Virus record (IMG/VR): IMGVR_UViG_3300005527_000357
Location: 1 to 21,037 of that record
Length of the DNA stretch: 21,037 nt
DNA from: a virus
Reading direction: 5' to 3' (one strand)
The notes beneath the pieces are model-generated. The model saw only the letters and a list, made by a program, of their open reading frames with translations, was not told the DNA's origin and did not search any database. This document shows, one piece after another, positions 1-8,065 of this stretch (its first letter is position 1; every line of letters starts with the position of its first letter). The position numbers and the translations under genes were made by a program.

Positions 1-1
1 T

Positions 2-3000
2 GTTGGTCTTGATTTAAGAAAGACCAAAATTCGTCCAAAATATGTTCCAAATCCAACAGATGATACTGTATCTAAATCTGCAATTTTTAGAATTACTGGT
101 GCTTGTTATTTTTGGCAATTTTCTATTTTTGATGCAGATGCAAGTAGCACGGTATATACAAATCCAGATGATTTTTCATCAATCTATCGCTCAACACCTA
201 ATTTTTCACACCATAAAGTAACTTGTTTTGAATTTTGTGATGGTGTAAATAATATTACATTGCCTATTGGTGGTGCTGGTGGAACTGCAACAGGTCTCAC
301 CGATCTTGATATGTATTATAGCAAAGTCTCAAATGCTTATAATGCATATCGTGAAATTAAAGCAGAAGATAAATATCCAACGAATCCTCTTGGTTTTGCA
401 AAGAGAGATCCAGAGTTTCAAATTGTCGGTGCTTTTGCTTCAGATCCAATTACAATTGCTTCAATATTTTCTGGTAATGGCAGTGTTGCAGACGCACGTG
501 TTACAGTTACAACCACAACAGAGCATGGTTTAAACGTAGGTACTCCAATTAAAGTTAAAGGAGTTGGTGTAGGGGTTTATAATGTTTCAACAACTGTTCA
601 ATCTGTTTTAAGTTCAACATCATTTACTTACCTTCTTTCAACAGTTCCTACAATTCCAAGTCCAAGTGCTGCCGGAGCGACAGTAACAGTTGAGACTGAT
701 ACTGTATCTGGCGCATCCCCTTACATTTTTAACTGTTCATTACGCTCTGTCTGGGGTATGAATGGTCTTCATGCTGATGGTAGCAAAGCATCAGGATTTA
801 GAAGCACCGTTGTTGCACAATTTACTGCAGTATCTCTTCAAAAGGATGATCGTGCCTTTGCAAAATATAATAAATCTTCTAGATCTTATGAAAAAATTGA
901 TTACACTACTGTTTCTGGTGGAGATCTTCCAAATGGAGCATCTCAAACAGATACAAATAGAGTTTATCATTTAGATCCAGACGCTATCTATCGTCAAGGA
1001 TGGGAAACAAGTCATATTAAAATTACAAATGATGCTTTCATTCAAATTGTTTCTGTATTTGCAATTGGATTTAATAAGCATTTTGATGCAGAAACTGGTG
1101 GTGATGCATCAATTACAAACTCAAACTCAAACTTTGGTCAAATTTCATTAAATTCTTCTGGATTTAAAAAAGAAGCATTTGATAAGGATAATAAAGCTTT
1201 TATTACCTCTATAGTCACACCAAGATCAGTTTCTTCTGTTGAAGATAACATTGAGTGGTTATCTTTAAACGTAGGACTTACAACTCAAGTTGGTATCTCA
1301 AGTCACCTTTATCTTTTTGGATTTAACTCAATTAATGTTGCCCCATCATCTCTTACACAAGGATATCGAATCGGTGCAAAATTAAATGATAAGTTATACG
1401 TTCCTTTGGGAACTGGAACTAGTGAAGCAAATATTTACATGTGTAATAATGCAATTAGTTCTTCTGGACTTACAACTGCATTAGGAACAACAAGTTCTGT
1501 TAAATTTTATGATGCAACCACTACACCTCCAACTGGATTTACGACATCATTTACAATTGGATCTAACAATCTGTTAACGGGTGAAAAGATCATAATCATA
1601 AGTGATGATGGAGATTTGCCAGAAAATATTGATCCTCATCAAATTTACTATGCAATTAATCCTGGAGATAATAATACAGTAAAACTTGCAGCATCGTATA
1701 CAAATGCTCTTCAAAACAAACCAATTCAAGTTGTAGGTGGTACAAATCTTCACATTTTAAGTAGAGTTTCTGACAGGGAATCTGGAGAACTTGGATCACC
1801 TATTCAATTTGATAGTCAAAATAATAACTGGTTTATTCACGTTAATCAAAACAATGAAATTTATAATGCATTGAGTATTGGTGGAACGATAACTTTTGGT
1901 CCAACAACAGATCTTGCTTATGTGAAGCGTATTTCTGATGAAAGAAGTTTAGACGAAAAAATTTATAAGTTGAGAGTTGTTATTCCAAAAGAATTTGCAA
2001 ACGCAAAAGATCCAGAAACGGGATTTATTCTTCAAGAATCCAGCACTACAGGTGTTAGAACTGACACTGATTTTACAAGAACTAGCATTGCAAGCACTGA
2101 TTATGCATATTTAAAAAATCCAAGATTGATTGCATCTTGTTCAGAAAGTTCAAATGTAGTTACGGTATTAACTGAACTTCCACATAATGTTCAAGTTGGT
2201 GAAGTAGTAACAATTAGAAATGTTAAAAGTTCAACAAATTCTACGGGAAGATTTGATTCTGGATACAATGGTAGATTCATTGTATCTAATATTATTGATG
2301 CATATACCTTTAGATATACAACAACAAATACAATTACGGGCGTAACACAATCTGCTGGAACATTTACAGATACAACATCAACTAGAGATCAAAATCTACC
2401 AAGATTTGAAAGGAATGATTGGCAAAGTAATTTATTTGTTTACAGAAATGAAATTATTTCTCCATATATTTTCAATCAACAAGATGGAATTTATCACTTA
2501 TATGTTTTAAACTCAAGTAATGCAATTAGTGCAAATCTTTTTACAAATCTTAAGTATGGACAATTACCTGTCGATTTATATCCTCAATTAGATAGAGATA
2601 ATGTAAATGATAACCCTCAAGCAGCAAAAACATTTGCAAAACGTGCTCCAATTGGTGCGGTTGAGACAAATGATCTAAAGAAAAGTATTACACGTGAAAC
2701 AACAGATCTCTCTCTTAAAAATGTTGGAGTTGCTCTTACAATTTCTTCTGTTGAATCAAGTTCTGGAATTGCAACATTAACTTTTGCAAGATTTCATGGT
2801 CTTTCAGGAATTGTAACTGGTTCAATTTCAAATGGTGGAACATCTTATACAAATGGAACATATTATAATGTTAAACTTCTTAATGGATCTCAAACAGGTT
2901 CATGGAGTGGTGCAACTTCAAAAGTAATTGTGAGTAGTGGAATTGTAACTTCTGTTGAAATTATGGCACCTGGATCTGGTTATACTGCTGGATCTCTATA

Positions 3001-4777
3001 TTTTGATCAAAGTAAAATTGGTGCTGGAAGTGGTGCTCTTTACACAGTCTCAACATCAGGAATTTCTACAAACATTGGTGACGTTGTTCAAATCACCGGT
3101 GCAGGAACAGTAACAGATGGTTATTATCGAATTACTTCTATTGGATCTTCAACATCAATTGCAATCGCTAAAACTGTTGGAGATCCAACAATACAAACTG
3201 GACAATACGCTTTTGTCGTTAACTCATCAATTAGAATTAGCGGGACAGCATACAACTCCTCAGCAGGTATTACAACATTTACAACTTACGATGCTCATGG
3301 TCTTCTTTCTGGAAATCGTTTCCGTGTAATTGATTCTAATAATAATAATATAGGAGATTACATTGTCGATAAGAGAGAAAGTGTAACGACATTTACAGCA
3401 CTTACAAACTCTTCAATTTCGGCAACAAATGGATATGTTTTAAAACATGGACTTTCTTCAAATAATGCAATTTCTGATGAAAATGGAGAAAATTTTGGAA
3501 CACGTAATGTCTCTTTTTATGATAATCAAACATTTATTTTAACATCTGAGTTAACAACAGGAAGCACAATTAATATTAGTCATACTGGTATTGGAACAGC
3601 ACAAAGATTGCCACTTGGATGTTATATTCAAATTGATAATGAAATTATGAGAATTACCAGCAGTGGTAATGATACTTCTGCAACTGTAATTCGTGGATCT
3701 CTTGGAACAGTTCAAGAAAATCATGATGTCAACTCGTTGATTCGTAGAATTAATCCAATTGCAATTGAGTTCAGAAGACCTTCTATTCTTCGTGCGTCAG
3801 GGCACACCTTTGAATATCTTGGATATGGTCCAGGTAACTATTCGACTGGATTGCCACAAGTTCAGGTTAAAACACTAAATGATCAAGAAAACTTTTTAGC
3901 GAACTCTCAGGAACGTTCTGGTGGTATTGTTGTATATACTGGAATGAACAATTCTGGAGATTTTTATAATGGAAATACCAAAACATCTGCAGCAAGTGGA
4001 GAGGTTGTTTCTTATGATATTCCAAAACCAACAGTTACTGGTGAAAATCCTAATCGTTTAAGTGCCGTATTTGATGAAGTTACAATTAAAGAGAGATTAC
4101 TTGTAGAAGGTGGTGCATCTGGACAAGTTCTTTCTCAGTTTGATGGTCCCGTAACATTTAATAAAGAAATTAGAGCAAAATCACAAACAACATTTAATAA
4201 TACAGTCAGACTGACACAAGGAGCAGAGTCTACTTCTTCAACAACTGGGGATTTAATTATTTCTGGTGGAGTAGGAATTGGTAAAAATGTTTATATTAAT
4301 GGCACATTAAATTGTTCTACTGTTCAACTTGGAAATATTAAATTAGCACAAACTGATGATAATACAATTGACACATCATCTGGAGATCTTAAATTAAGTG
4401 CAGTATCTGGATCAAAGGTAGCAATTAATACAACAACTCAAATCAATTCCGATTTAAATGTAACTGGTGATATTACTGCATTTTATACCTCTGACCAGAG
4501 ACTAAAAGATAATATTACTCCAATTGATGATCCTCTTGCAAAAGTTCTTTCCATTAGTGGTAATACTTATACTTGGAATGAAAAGTCTGGCAAGGAAGGA
4601 AATGATGTTGGAGTAATCGCACAAGAAGTTCTTGAAGTTCTTCCTGAGGCGGTTGTAACAAGAGATAATGGTTACTTGGCAGTTGATTATCATAAGGTCG
4701 TTCCACTTCTTGTTGAAGCAATCAAGGAACTTTCTGCGAAGGTTGAAAACCTTGAACAAAAACTTACGGATAAATAA
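2..4777 (+). CDS. Large virion structural (fibre-like) protein with C-terminal S74 chaperone, 5' partial
   Basis: The reading frame is open to the left edge, so the start codon lies outside the window; 1,591 residues are visible and the internal TTG at 260 is not the start. The C-terminus (nt ~4480-4777) is a peptidase S74 / intramolecular chaperone domain: T-S-D-Q-R-L-K (Ser codon 4490-4492), then the VGVIAQEVLEVLPEAV segment and a terminal helix. In this family the domain drives trimer folding of fibres and usually cleaves itself off at that Ser. The body is rich in Thr, Ser, Asn and Gly and short beta strands, with a recurring module (H-G-L/x-x-G-x-x-V, G-x-Y-x-V, then T-F-T-Y-like) at about nt 502-632, 2159-2325 and 3271-3406. 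This fits an elongated, trimeric cyanophage fibre or baseplate-associated protein. The exact place in the virion cannot be told. The stop codon is part of the late promoter for the next gene. Confidence 0.85.
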   Translation, partial: VGLDLRKTKIRPKYVPNPTDDTVSKSAIFRITGACYFWQFSIFDADASSTVYTNPDDFSSIYRSTPNFSHHKVTCFEFCDGVNNITLPIGGAGGTATGLTDLDMYYSKVSNAYNAYREIKAEDKYPTNPLGFAKRDPEFQIVGAFASDPITIASIFSGNGSVADARVTVTTTTEHGLNVGTPIKVKGVGVGVYNVSTTVQSVLSSTSFTYLLSTVPTIPSPSAAGATVTVETDTVSGASPYIFNCSLRSVWGMNGLHADGSKASGFRSTVVAQFTAVSLQKDDRAFAKYNKSSRSYEKIDYTTVSGGDLPNGASQTDTNRVYHLDPDAIYRQGWETSHIKITNDAFIQIVSVFAIGFNKHFDAETGGDASITNSNSNFGQISLNSSGFKKEAFDKDNKAFITSIVTPRSVSSVEDNIEWLSLNVGLTTQVGISSHLYLFGFNSINVAPSSLTQGYRIGAKLNDKLYVPLGTGTSEANIYMCNNAISSSGLTTALGTTSSVKFYDATTTPPTGFTTSFTIGSNNLLTGEKIIIISDDGDLPENIDPHQIYYAINPGDNNTVKLAASYTNALQNKPIQVVGGTNLHILSRVSDRESGELGSPIQFDSQNNNWFIHVNQNNEIYNALSIGGTITFGPTTDLAYVKRISDERSLDEKIYKLRVVIPKEFANAKDPETGFILQESSTTGVRTDTDFTRTSIASTDYAYLKNPRLIASCSESSNVVTVLTELPHNVQVGEVVTIRNVKSSTNSTGRFDSGYNGRFIVSNIIDAYTFRYTTTNTITGVTQSAGTFTDTTSTRDQNLPRFERNDWQSNLFVYRNEIISPYIFNQQDGIYHLYVLNSSNAISANLFTNLKYGQLPVDLYPQLDRDNVNDNPQAAKTFAKRAPIGAVETNDLKKSITRETTDLSLKNVGVALTISSVESSSGIATLTFARFHGLSGIVTGSISNGGTSYTNGTYYNVKLLNGSQTGSWSGATSKVIVSSGIVTSVEIMAPGSGYTAGSLYFDQSKIGAGSGALYTVSTSGISTNIGDVVQITGAGTVTDGYYRITSIGSSTSIAIAKTVGDPTIQTGQYAFVVNSSIRISGTAYNSSAGITTFTTYDAHGLLSGNRFRVIDSNNNNIGDYIVDKRESVTTFTALTNSSISATNGYVLKHGLSSNNAISDENGENFGTRNVSFYDNQTFILTSELTTGSTINISHTGIGTAQRLPLGCYIQIDNEIMRITSSGNDTSATVIRGSLGTVQENHDVNSLIRRINPIAIEFRRPSILRASGHTFEYLGYGPGNYSTGLPQVQVKTLNDQENFLANSQERSGGIVVYTGMNNSGDFYNGNTKTSAASGEVVSYDIPKPTVTGENPNRLSAVFDEVTIKERLLVEGGASGQVLSQFDGPVTFNKEIRAKSQTTFNNTVRLTQGAESTSSTTGDLIISGGVGIGKNVYINGTLNCSTVQLGNIKLAQTDDNTIDTSSGDLKLSAVSGSKVAINTTTQINSDLNVTGDITAFYTSDQRLKDNITPIDDPLAKVLSISGNTYTWNEKSGKEGNDVGVIAQEVLEVLPEAVVTRDNGYLAVDYHKVVPLLVEAIKELSAKVENLEQKLTDK
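4480..4777 (+). other. S74 intramolecular chaperone domain (coding segment)
   Basis: This C-terminal segment of the preceding protein carries the S74 signature: S-D-x-R-L-K-x-x-I near its start, Y-T-W-N in the middle, G-V-I-A-Q-E-V and L-P-E-A-V, then V-D-Y-x-K-V-V-P-L-L-V-E-A-I-K-E-L and a coiled-coil end. In endosialidases and other fibres the Ser/Lys pair releases the domain after the trimer has folded. Here the Ser and Lys of the S-D-Q-R-L-K motif are both present, so self-cleavage is likely. That cleavage happens is inferred from the family. Confidence 0.85.
4769..4776 (+). promoter_or_regulatory. Late promoter box GATAAATA
   Basis: The T4-type late promoter consensus (TATAAATA; NATAAATA in cyanophages) is matched at seven of eight positions. 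It covers the last codons and stop (GAT AAA TAA) of the upstream gene and sits 18 bases before the next ATG, so the transcript would have a leader of roughly a dozen bases. The box recurs in the same place relative to genes at 8040, 9603, 13123, 13707 and 14122. Confidence 0.6.
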
Positions 4778-4794
4778 CTAAAAAACCATATAAG

Positions 4795-6579
4795 ATGGCA
4801 AATTATAGAAAGTCATTTAACCTTAGAAATGGTGTTCAAGTTGATGATGATAATTTCGTTGTAAATGCAAATGGTTTGGTGGGAATTGGAACTTCCGTTC
4901 CTACCGAATATTTGTTAAATGTTTATGGCGATACTAGAGTTACTGGTGCTACAGTAACAAAAGATCTAAATGTTTCTGGTGTTACAACAGTAGGAATTTT
5001 GAGTGTAACACAAAATGTATCAGTTTCTGGTGTTGTTACAGCAGAATTATTTTCAGGAAGTGCATCTGGATTAACTGACATCTATGCAATTGCTGTTGAT
5101 GGATGGTATGTAAACAGCAGTAATTCTACAATTTCTACATCCTTCAGCGTTGGTATAGGAACTACGATTCCAAGAGGAAATTTACAAATTGGAACTGGAG
5201 TTACAATTAATTCAAATGGAAATGCATCATATTCTGGAATTATAACTGCAGCAAGTTTCACTGGTTCTGGTATTGGTCTTACTGGTCTTAATGCTCCACA
5301 ATTAACTGGAACAATTGATAATGCAAGATTACCATCAAATATTAATGTTGGAATTATAACAGCAACAACGGGTTTTTATGGAAATTTAACTGGAATAGCA
5401 TCAACTGCATCTTCAATTACAACAACAGCAGATATTACAGTCAATTCAATTAATAGTGGATTTTCAACAACTGGAGTATCAACAGTATTTACAAGATCTC
5501 ATGTTGGAACTGGAGGAACTGCATTTGCTGCTCTTAATTCTGGGAGAATTGGTGTTGGAACAGCATTACCAACATCAGAATTGCAAATTAGAAAAGAATC
5601 TGGATCACTCTTAGAAGTTATTTCCAATAGTGGAAATGCAAGAATTAGTATTGGTCAATCTGTTGGAGTAGGAAAAAGCACAGCACTTTTAAGATTTGGT
5701 GATATAGACAGGACACTTGAGATTTTAAACAATGATACTGGTGATTTCAGTATGTACTTACATGCTGGTCCTATGGGAATTGGCACTGGTAGGTTTAATT
5801 GGTTCTATGGACAAACATTTGTCGAATTAATGACACTAACTTATGATGGAAGGTTAGGTATTGGGAATACAGATCCACAAGGAAATCTACAAGTTGGAAC
5901 TGGAGTTACAATTAATGCAAATGGAACTGGATTTTTTAGTGGAAATGTAAATATACTTGGTACAATATCAGCCGGAACGTTTGATTTACCAACGATCCTT
6001 AACAATAAAAATATTAGCAATACATCTGGAATATCCACATTCTTTAATGTTGGTATATCAAGTAATTTGAGTGTTGTTAATAGTGTTGGTATTGGAACAA
6101 CCATCCCAATTGCTAATCTAGATGTTAGAGAAAAAACTGCCCTTTTTGGAAATGTAGGAGTTGGAACAGCACAAATTCCTACCGTCGCTTTAAAAGTTTC
6201 TGGGCAAACTATTAGTGATAACGTTGGAATTGGAACTACAACCACTAATGGTGAGGGATTGTATATAGAAGGAAAATCAATTGTCCAATATAATGCAACA
6301 ACAAACTTATATAATTCTGTACTTTATATAAGAGGATCTGGAGGTGTAGGTGTAGGAACAACAGCGGTTCGTTCTGCAGTTGATTTTTCTGATGCTGGGA
6401 AATCTTCACCAGGTTTATTGCCCGGTGAAGGCGTTGGATCTAGAGCATATATGTTACCTCCAAGACTAACAACTGCTCAAAGAGTGGGTTTAGTAACTGT
6501 TGCTGGAGCATTTATTTTTAATACGGATACAAATAAATTTCAAGGATATACTGGAGTTGGGTGGACTGATTTCCATTAA
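4795..6579 (+). CDS. Tail-fibre/virion protein with repeated VGIGT stalk motifs
   Basis: A 594-residue protein with the N-terminus MANYRKSFNLRNGVQVDDDN. Its body is built of repeats centred on V/L-G-I/V-G-T/N-x-x-P-x-x-x-L-x-V/I; at least eight occur (for example VGIGTTIPRGNLQIG, LGIGNTDPQGNLQVG, VGIGTTIPIANLDV). Two of them extend into near-identical 30-residue units (nt ~5150-5240 and ~5857-5940), which suggests internal duplication. Such motifs form the beta-rich trimeric stalks of phage fibres and commonly occur with S74 domains, but here no S74 domain is present; the C-terminus instead ends in P-R-L-T-T-A-Q-R, G-A-F-I-F-N-T-D-T-N-K-F-Q-G-Y and G-W-T-D-F. It is placed between another large structural gene and the halogenase and has a late promoter box just upstream. 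Probable role: a fibre or whisker-like appendage. Its receptor or partner is unknown. Confidence 0.8.
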   Translation: MANYRKSFNLRNGVQVDDDNFVVNANGLVGIGTSVPTEYLLNVYGDTRVTGATVTKDLNVSGVTTVGILSVTQNVSVSGVVTAELFSGSASGLTDIYAIAVDGWYVNSSNSTISTSFSVGIGTTIPRGNLQIGTGVTINSNGNASYSGIITAASFTGSGIGLTGLNAPQLTGTIDNARLPSNINVGIITATTGFYGNLTGIASTASSITTTADITVNSINSGFSTTGVSTVFTRSHVGTGGTAFAALNSGRIGVGTALPTSELQIRKESGSLLEVISNSGNARISIGQSVGVGKSTALLRFGDIDRTLEILNNDTGDFSMYLHAGPMGIGTGRFNWFYGQTFVELMTLTYDGRLGIGNTDPQGNLQVGTGVTINANGTGFFSGNVNILGTISAGTFDLPTILNNKNISNTSGISTFFNVGISSNLSVVNSVGIGTTIPIANLDVREKTALFGNVGVGTAQIPTVALKVSGQTISDNVGIGTTTTNGEGLYIEGKSIVQYNATTNLYNSVLYIRGSGGVGVGTTAVRSAVDFSDAGKSSPGLLPGEGVGSRAYMLPPRLTTAQRVGLVTVAGAFIFNTDTNKFQGYTGVGWTDFH

Positions 6580-6590
6580 TTTATAATTTT

Positions 6591-8048
6591 ATGAAAAAAT
6601 TTATTGTTTTGGGGGCAGGAACCTCTGGATTGATTGCAGCATCAATGATTAAAAAATATTGGGGAGATAAAGTTCAAGTTTCTCTATATTTTGATGCCAA
6701 AAGAAAAAATATAGGTGTTGGTGAAAGTACTACACCAATTATTCATTTATTCCTTAATTCTCTGGGAATAAAAACTGAAGATTTAATTAGAGACTTAAAT
6801 GTAAGTGTAAAATTAGGAATAAATTTTAAAAATTGGATTCCCAATACAGAATATTTTCATGGATTTAAAGAAGTTTCTTTTTGGGGGGAGTCGGATCAAT
6901 CAAGTGCAATCTATTCTATTCTAAACGATTGCTATAATGGTGGTCTACTTTATAATGAAGCAACATCTACATTACCAAAAAAAACTTTTGATTATAGTCA
7001 TGCGCTGCACATTGATACACAAGAATTTTCAAATTATATTTTTGGAAAGATGAATAACGAGATTGATTTTATTGATGATATTGCTGAAAAAATTAATATT
7101 GAAAATAATCAAATTGAAAGTATAGATTTCAAAAATAGTGGAAATGTAAAAGCAGATTTTTATATTGATGCCTCTGGATTTAACTCTATGTTAATTAAAA
7201 ACTTAAAGGTAAAGTGGAATGACATTACAGATTATTTGCCAATTGACAGAGCAATTCCACAACAAATTCCATATGATTTTGAAGAAGTGCCATCTTACAC
7301 GTTAGCAGAAGCGACAGATAATGGATGGATATGGCAGATACCAATTGGAAATCGATATGGAACTGGATATCTTTATTCTTCCAGATTTACTTCAGATGAA
7401 GAAGCAAAAACAAAATATAATTGTTGGCTATTAGAAAAATTTGGAGTTAGATTGCAAACAGACAAAATTATTTACTATAAACCTGGATATTATGATCAAG
7501 CATGGGTTGGAAATTGTTTAGCAATTGGTCTTTCAAGTGGATTTGTAGAACCGCTAGAGTCTACTGGTATTCACATTATCATAAATCAAATTAAAGATTT
7601 TATTTCTTTAAATTCAAATTTAACCTTCTTGGAATATAATAGAAAAAAATTTAATGAAATAAACCTAAATGCTTATAAAGTCATCGTGGATTTTATTTGT
7701 CTTCATTATAATACAAATAGATTTGATTCTGACTTTTGGAAATACATGACTGAAAATAAAACTGAATGGGTCAGAGATTTTGAGGAAAAATGTAAGTACG
7801 AGTTTTTAGATGCTAAAAATCTAGGCAATAATTCAACCAAATTTGTTTGGTCACTTGATAATTTTATTCAAGTTTCAAACGGATTAAATATGTTTGATAA
7901 AAATGCAATTCGAGATTTCTTAAATTCAAAAAGAAATAAACAACAGATTTTAGAATTTGCAAAAGAACATTATGAATATACGAAAATTAAAAAATTAGAA
8001 AATCAAAGAATATCACATAAAGAAATTATAAACGCCATTCATAAATAA
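6591..8048 (+). CDS. Flavin-dependent halogenase (tryptophan-halogenase family, VirX1-like)
   Basis: A 485-residue enzyme with every hallmark of FADH2-dependent halogenases: the nucleotide-binding G-A-G-T-S-G at residues 8-13, G-V-G-E-S-T-T-P at 42-49, a Lys at 74 aligning with catalytic Lys79 of PrnA, W-I-W-Q-I-P (W-x-W-x-I-P signature) at 246-251, and E-P-L-E-S-T-G at 320-326, which holds the Glu and halide-site Thr/Gly of the family. These enzymes use reduced flavin, O2 and a halide to make hypohalous acid, which is relayed by the Lys to an electron-rich substrate. A viral member, VirX1 of cyanophage Syn10, is known and favours iodide. The substrate here is unknown, and a flavin reductase is not encoded nearby, so the host would have to supply FADH2. 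The gene lies between two structural genes, 11 bases after the fibre gene, with no clear ribosome-binding site. It appears intact. Confidence 0.9.
   Translation: MKKFIVLGAGTSGLIAASMIKKYWGDKVQVSLYFDAKRKNIGVGESTTPIIHLFLNSLGIKTEDLIRDLNVSVKLGINFKNWIPNTEYFHGFKEVSFWGESDQSSAIYSILNDCYNGGLLYNEATSTLPKKTFDYSHALHIDTQEFSNYIFGKMNNEIDFIDDIAEKINIENNQIESIDFKNSGNVKADFYIDASGFNSMLIKNLKVKWNDITDYLPIDRAIPQQIPYDFEEVPSYTLAEATDNGWIWQIPIGNRYGTGYLYSSRFTSDEEAKTKYNCWLLEKFGVRLQTDKIIYYKPGYYDQAWVGNCLAIGLSSGFVEPLESTGIHIIINQIKDFISLNSNLTFLEYNRKKFNEINLNAYKVIVDFICLHYNTNRFDSDFWKYMTENKTEWVRDFEEKCKYEFLDAKNLGNNSTKFVWSLDNFIQVSNGLNMFDKNAIRDFLNSKRNKQQILEFAKEHYEYTKIKKLENQRISHKEIINAIHK
8040..8047 (+). promoter_or_regulatory. Late promoter box CATAAATA
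   Basis: A NATAAATA box made from the end of the halogenase gene (CAT AAA TAA) lies 18 bases before the next ATG, exactly the spacing seen at 4769. It probably drives the glycine-rich adhesin gene late in infection. An AAGGA-like stretch follows it, but it is 13-14 bases from the start codon, too far to be a normal ribosome-binding site. Confidence 0.6.
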
Positions 8049-8065
8049 AGGAAAAACTCAGTGTA

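Noticed and set aside
260-4777. TTG at 260 as the start of the first gene
   Set aside because: The same frame is open with similar composition to the left window edge, so the gene starts outside the window.
5841-6245. 134-aa reverse-strand frame in the fibre gene
   Set aside because: A shadow of the VGIGT repeats; proline and threonine pattern mirrors the forward codons and no reverse gene is supported anywhere.
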